Below are positions 7,229 to 9,350 of a stretch of DNA of 9,350 nt, in pieces. Position 1 is the stretch's first letter. Every line of letters begins with the position of its first letter. A model generated the notes under the pieces. It did no database searches. It was given only the letters and a program-made list of their open reading frames with translations, and was not told the DNA's origin. This DNA is from JAZKFT01 sp043760535 (GTDB lineage Bacteria > Bacteroidota > Bacteroidia > Chitinophagales > Chitinophagaceae): the NCBI GenBank assembly GCA_043760535.1, contig JAYUOV010000262.1, positions 1 through 9,350 on the forward strand, in the 5' to 3' direction. A program made the translations under genes and the position numbers.

Positions 7229-7256
7229 TCGTAATTCGTAATTCATAAATCGTAAA
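7229..7256 (+). repeat. Four-copy 7-bp tandem repeat upstream of glgC
   Basis: Four adjacent heptamers lie at 7229, 7236, 7243 and 7250: TCGTAAT, TCGTAAT, TCATAAA, TCGTAAA. They sit between the glgA stop and glgC, ending 5 bp before the ATG at 7262 and 50 bp before the preferred ATG at 7307. The periodicity is read directly from the sequence. Whether it is regulatory, a slippage-prone tract or a relic is unknown. Confidence 0.75.
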
Positions 7257-7306
7257 TAGAAATGTTTTTATCAACCCGTAACGCTAACAAAGCAAACAGT
7301 TTTCGT

Positions 7307-8581
7307 ATGGCAAAGTCAACCATTGCAATTATTCTCGGTGGCGGAGCAGGCAGCCGCTTGTTTCCATTAACCGCTACACGTAGTAAACCTGCGGTGCCTA
7401 TTGCCGGTAAATACCGTTTGGTGGATATACCCATCAGCAACTGTATTAATAGCAATATTAACCGCATGTTTGTACTTACACAATACAACAGTGCATCGCT
7501 TAACAAGCATATTAAAAACACCTACGCATTTAGTAATTTTAGCAGCGGCTTTGTAGATATTTTGGCAGCAGAACAAACTCCCGATAACCTTGGCTGGTAT
7601 CAGGGAACTGCAGATGCAGTTCGCCAATCGCTTCGCCATCTAGATCAGCACGAATCAGATTTTGTATTAATACTAAGTGGTGACCAATTGTACCAAATGG
7701 ACTTTCAGGAAATGATAGATAATCACATAGCCTGTGGTGCGGATATCTCTATAGCCACTATTCCGGTAGGCGATAGAGATGCACCGGAATTTGGAATTAT
7801 GAAAGTGAGTGAAGAGGGCATGATTACGTCGTTTATAGAAAAGCCCAATAAGGAGTTATTGCCAGAATGGGTAAGCGACACTGGCGATGCAAAAAAAGCA
7901 CAAGGGCTAAATTATCTGGCATCAATGGGTATCTATATTTTTAACCGTAAACTGCTGTATAAATTATTATTAGATATGCACCCCGGCGCCACAGACTTTG
8001 GTAAAGAAATTTTGCCCGGATCTATAGATGAATTTAAAGTAGCTAGCTACCAATACGATGGTTACTGGACCGATATTGGGAATATATATTCTTTCTTCGA
8101 AGCCAACCTTGCACTTACTTTAGACCTGCCGCCATTTAATTTATTCGACAACGAAAATGCTGTGTACACAAGGGCAAGGATGCTGCCACCAGCCAAAATT
8201 AGCGGCACCACTTTAGAAAGAACCATTATAGCCGAAGGCTCTATTATTAATGCTTCTAGAATAGAAAATAGCGTAATCGGAGTAAGAAGCCGCATTGGTA
8301 CAGGCACCACCATTGTAAGCTGTTACTTAATGGGTAGCGACTATTACCAAACGGTAAACCAAATGGCAGATTCTGTAGAGCGGGGAATACCTAAAATAGG
8401 CATTGGCGAAAGATGTTACCTGCGTAATTGCATTGTAGATAAAGACGCCAAAATAGGCGATGATGTAAGTATTAATGGTGGTGATCATTTAGTACCTGGC
8501 GACCATACTGCATACACCGTGAAAGATGGTATTGTAGTTATTAAAAAGGGGGCAGTAATCCCCAACGGATTTAAATTGTAA
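7307..8581 (+). CDS. glgC: Glucose-1-phosphate adenylyltransferase (ADP-glucose pyrophosphorylase)
   Basis: Makes ADP-glucose and pyrophosphate from glucose-1-phosphate and ATP, the committed, usually allosterically controlled step of glycogen synthesis that feeds GlgA. I prefer the ATG at 7307 (424 aa, beginning MAKSTIAIILGGGAGSRLFPLT), because it fits the family N-terminus. An in-frame ATG at 7262 would add 15 residues (MFLSTRNANKANSFR) with no family counterpart. Numbering from 7307, the nucleotide-binding loop GGGAGSRLFPLT is at 11-22 and PAVPIAGKYRLVDIPISNC at 28-46. Next come GWYQGTADAVRQ (96-107) and LSGDQLYQMD (123-132), with D126 the expected metal-binding aspartate. FIEKP (176-180) supplies the glucose-1-phosphate lysine, and YWTDIG is at 253-258. 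The C-terminal part (about 290-424) is a left-handed beta-helix with hexapeptide-like repeats such as IIAEGSIINASRIENSVIG. It follows glgA closely and is closed by a strong terminator. No branching-enzyme gene is visible. Confidence 0.96.
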   Translation: MAKSTIAIILGGGAGSRLFPLTATRSKPAVPIAGKYRLVDIPISNCINSNINRMFVLTQYNSASLNKHIKNTYAFSNFSSGFVDILAAEQTPDNLGWYQGTADAVRQSLRHLDQHESDFVLILSGDQLYQMDFQEMIDNHIACGADISIATIPVGDRDAPEFGIMKVSEEGMITSFIEKPNKELLPEWVSDTGDAKKAQGLNYLASMGIYIFNRKLLYKLLLDMHPGATDFGKEILPGSIDEFKVASYQYDGYWTDIGNIYSFFEANLALTLDLPPFNLFDNENAVYTRARMLPPAKISGTTLERTIIAEGSIINASRIENSVIGVRSRIGTGTTIVSCYLMGSDYYQTVNQMADSVERGIPKIGIGERCYLRNCIVDKDAKIGDDVSINGGDHLVPGDHTAYTVKDGIVVIKKGAVIPNGFKL

Positions 8582-8605
8582 CACTACATATAGCATAACT
8601 TATTT

Positions 8606-8637
8606 AAAACAGCCTCGATATTTCGGGGCTGTTTTTT
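8606..8637 (+). terminator. Rho-independent terminator of the glgA-glgC unit
   Basis: A 13-bp stem pairs AAAACAGCCTCGA (8606-8618) with TCGGGGCTGTTTT (8623-8635). There is one T-G wobble, a four-base loop (TATT, 8619-8622) and a six-T tail (8632-8637). It lies 25 bp after the glgC stop. The matching A-run on the left arm means it could also work for transcription arriving from the right. Confidence 0.9.
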
Positions 8638-8711
8638 GTATTACCCCTTAAAAATTTTTTTGTCTAGAATTTACACAACAAAAAAAATATTTTTAGCACT
8701 GCTTGTTAAAC

Positions 8712-8752
8712 CAATTCCTTCAATTAAAGAACGATTGCCATATCAGGAATTG
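8712..8752. repeat. 8-bp inverted repeat before the transporter remnant
   Basis: CAATTCCT (8712-8719) and AGGAATTG (8745-8752) are perfect inverted copies separated by 25 bp. A smaller CAAT/ATTG pair lies inside (CAAT from 8721, ATTG from about 8734). It lies just upstream of the MFS remnant and might be a relic of that gene's regulatory region. It could also be chance. Confidence 0.35.
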
Positions 8753-8766
8753 AACACAAGCACCGC

Positions 8767-8895
8767 CTATCTATTTGGCAAATCAACAACATGAGTGTTG
8801 GTTTTTTAGGCATTCAGTTTGGATGGGATTTACAGCGGGTAATTTCTAATAAAAGGTGTTTACAGCTATTTCGAAAAAGAAAAAGTAAGTATTAA
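8767..8895 (+). pseudogene. N-terminal remnant of an SLC45/maltose-type MFS transporter
   Basis: The frame reads LSIWQINNMSVGFLGIQFGW and then DLQR. This is the recognisable first transmembrane segment and signature (LSxWQIxNMSxGFLGIQFGxxLQ) of Bacteroidota MFS sugar transporters of the SLC45/sucrose-maltose type. Similarity stops at about 8838. The frame then runs through an unrelated basic stretch to a stop at 8893-8895, so over 90 percent of a transporter of some 400-500 residues is missing. There is an in-frame ATG at 8791 but no plausible full gene. It is unrelated in sequence to the intact FHS transporter at 3590-5416. The call rests on motif recognition. The deletion is clear because nothing downstream continues the transporter. 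Confidence 0.75.
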
Positions 8896-9052
8896 CTATC
8901 TCGGCATCAAAATAGATAATGTAATTAAGCAAGAGAATGGTCTATTTACCTCTAACGGCATCAGTTTAGCATCCACGGCTAAGCTGGGCAATGTAACCAA
9001 ACAATTTTTCGATAGCAAAAAGCATAACACATTTCAAAGAAAGCAATATTAA
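8843..9052 (+). pseudogene. Unrecognised C-terminal coding fragment joined to the transporter remnant
   Basis: From the stop at 8840-8842 a frame stays open for 69 codons to TAA at 9050-9052. From 8855 it reads GVYSYFEKEKVSINYLGIKI, and it ends FFDSKKHNTFQRKQY. The composition is protein-like: alternating hydrophobic/polar beta-type segments (VSINYLGIKIDNVI, GLFTSNGISLASTAKLGNV) and a charged tail. There is no ATG near its beginning. It lies one base out of frame with the MFS remnant. The simplest reading is the 3' end of another, deleted gene fused to the remnant. I do not recognise the family. Confidence 0.45.
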
Positions 9053-9122
9053 ATTAAGTGTCGTCTGTTATTTGACTAAATATCAATATACATATAAAAT
9101 TTTATTAATAAATGTCTTTAAT

Positions 9123-9175
9123 TAGTTGCAATATGTAAGTTCAATTTATACTGCAACTACATGTTGGTTTTTTTT
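9123..9175 (+). repeat. Inverted repeat with a competing small hairpin and T-run
   Basis: TAGTTGCA (9123-9130) and TGCAACTA (9152-9159) form a perfect 8-bp inverted repeat with a 21-nt loop. The right arm overlaps a second possible stem, CAAC (9154-9157) with GTTG (9163-9166), followed by G and eight T (9168-9175). The second hairpin plus T-run resembles a weak terminator. The two stems cannot form together. Confidence 0.4.
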
Positions 9176-9198
9176 AAAATTTGAAACTGGTAAGTATT

Positions 9199-9278
9199 TG
9201 CCCATTTGCCAATGGAAATATGGATTATAAATCGAAGTTTCAATTTTTTATAATGGGCATCTCTAAAAACCCATATTT
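9199..9278. repeat. Nested inverted repeats
   Basis: AAATATGG (9216-9223) is complementary to CCATATTT (9271-9278). Directly inside it, ATTATAAA (9224-9231) is complementary to TTTATAAT (9247-9254). This gives a 16-bp interrupted stem with a bulge on the right side (9255-9270). An alternative pairing exists between TGCCCAT (9199-9205) and ATGGGCA (9253-9259). The segment is AT-rich, so stability is modest, and its function is unknown. Confidence 0.4.
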
Positions 9279-9350
9279 TGTAAGTGCCGCATTTTAAGTT
9301 ACAATTTTATTTTAATATGTTATTTTCTTTTTACTCTTGTTTTTCTGTTT

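Larger units (their letters stand above)
9053..9350. other. AT-rich region with inverted repeats, no recognisable gene
   Basis: Almost 300 bp to the window edge with no convincing coding frame on either strand. The longest candidate is a minus-strand frame of about 45 codons ending at 9157, without a good start or motif. Besides the two hairpin-forming segments listed separately, there is a perfect 12-bp palindrome ATAAAATTTTAT (9094-9105). The last 50 bases are strongly T-rich and could be the leader or promoter region of a gene beyond the window. Confidence 0.45.

Noticed and set aside
6313..8313. Open frames on the - strand opposite glgA and glgC
   Set aside because: The coding strand is certain from catalytic motifs, and the antisense frames look like composition artefacts.
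9157..9298. Minus-strand frame of about 45 codons with protein-like residues (IWVFRDAHYKKLKLRF)
   Set aside because: No good start codon, no recognised family, and it lies on inverted-repeat AT-rich DNA. It is probably chance.
1..9350. CRISPR array, tRNA, riboswitch, insertion sequence or phage/defence genes
   Set aside because: No spaced repeats, cloverleaf-like sequence, transposase motifs or terminal repeats could be identified in the window.

Overview
This window looks like AT-rich chromosomal DNA from a member of the Bacteroidota, most likely near the Chitinophagales/Sphingobacteriales. The reasons are the A/T-rich intergenic DNA, start codons preceded by A-rich stretches rather than Shine-Dalgarno sites, a possible TTTG / TAnnTTTG-type promoter, and the character of the proteins. 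The placement is inference, because no rRNA or tRNA lies in the window.

Left part (1-2162, + strand): a LacI-family transcriptional regulator is followed by a secreted family-16 glycoside hydrolase with the beta-bulge active site (ExDxxE). They form a likely regulator/beta-glycan-degradation pair. About 400 bp without a gene follow (2163-2568).

Middle (2569-5416, - strand): a two-gene sugar unit. An FHS/FucP-like major-facilitator sugar transporter is followed 40 bp later by a ROK-family sugar kinase. Together they would import a monosaccharide, probably glucose, and phosphorylate it. Both proteins depart from the textbook family. The transporter is about 608 residues, with extra membrane segments and a helical periplasmic insert. 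The kinase has lost all three cysteines of the usual ROK zinc motif.

Right part (5669-8581, + strand): glgA (glycogen synthase) and glgC (ADP-glucose pyrophosphorylase), transcribed divergently from the sugar unit and closed by a strong rho-independent terminator at 8606-8637. A four-copy 7-bp tandem repeat lies just upstream of glgC.

Right edge (8641-9350): no intact gene. It holds a short N-terminal remnant of a second, unrelated MFS transporter (SLC45/maltose-transporter-like, with the MSVGFLGIQFGWDLQ signature), joined out of frame to an unrecognised C-terminal coding fragment. AT-rich DNA with several inverted repeats follows.

Taken together, the likely logic is extracellular beta-glucan hydrolysis (GH16), sugar uptake (MFS), phosphorylation (ROK kinase) and storage as glycogen (GlgC/GlgA), with LacI as a candidate sensor. 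Phosphoglucomutase, branching enzyme, SusC/D and a beta-glucosidase are not in the window. I see no CRISPR array, transposase, RNA gene or defence system.
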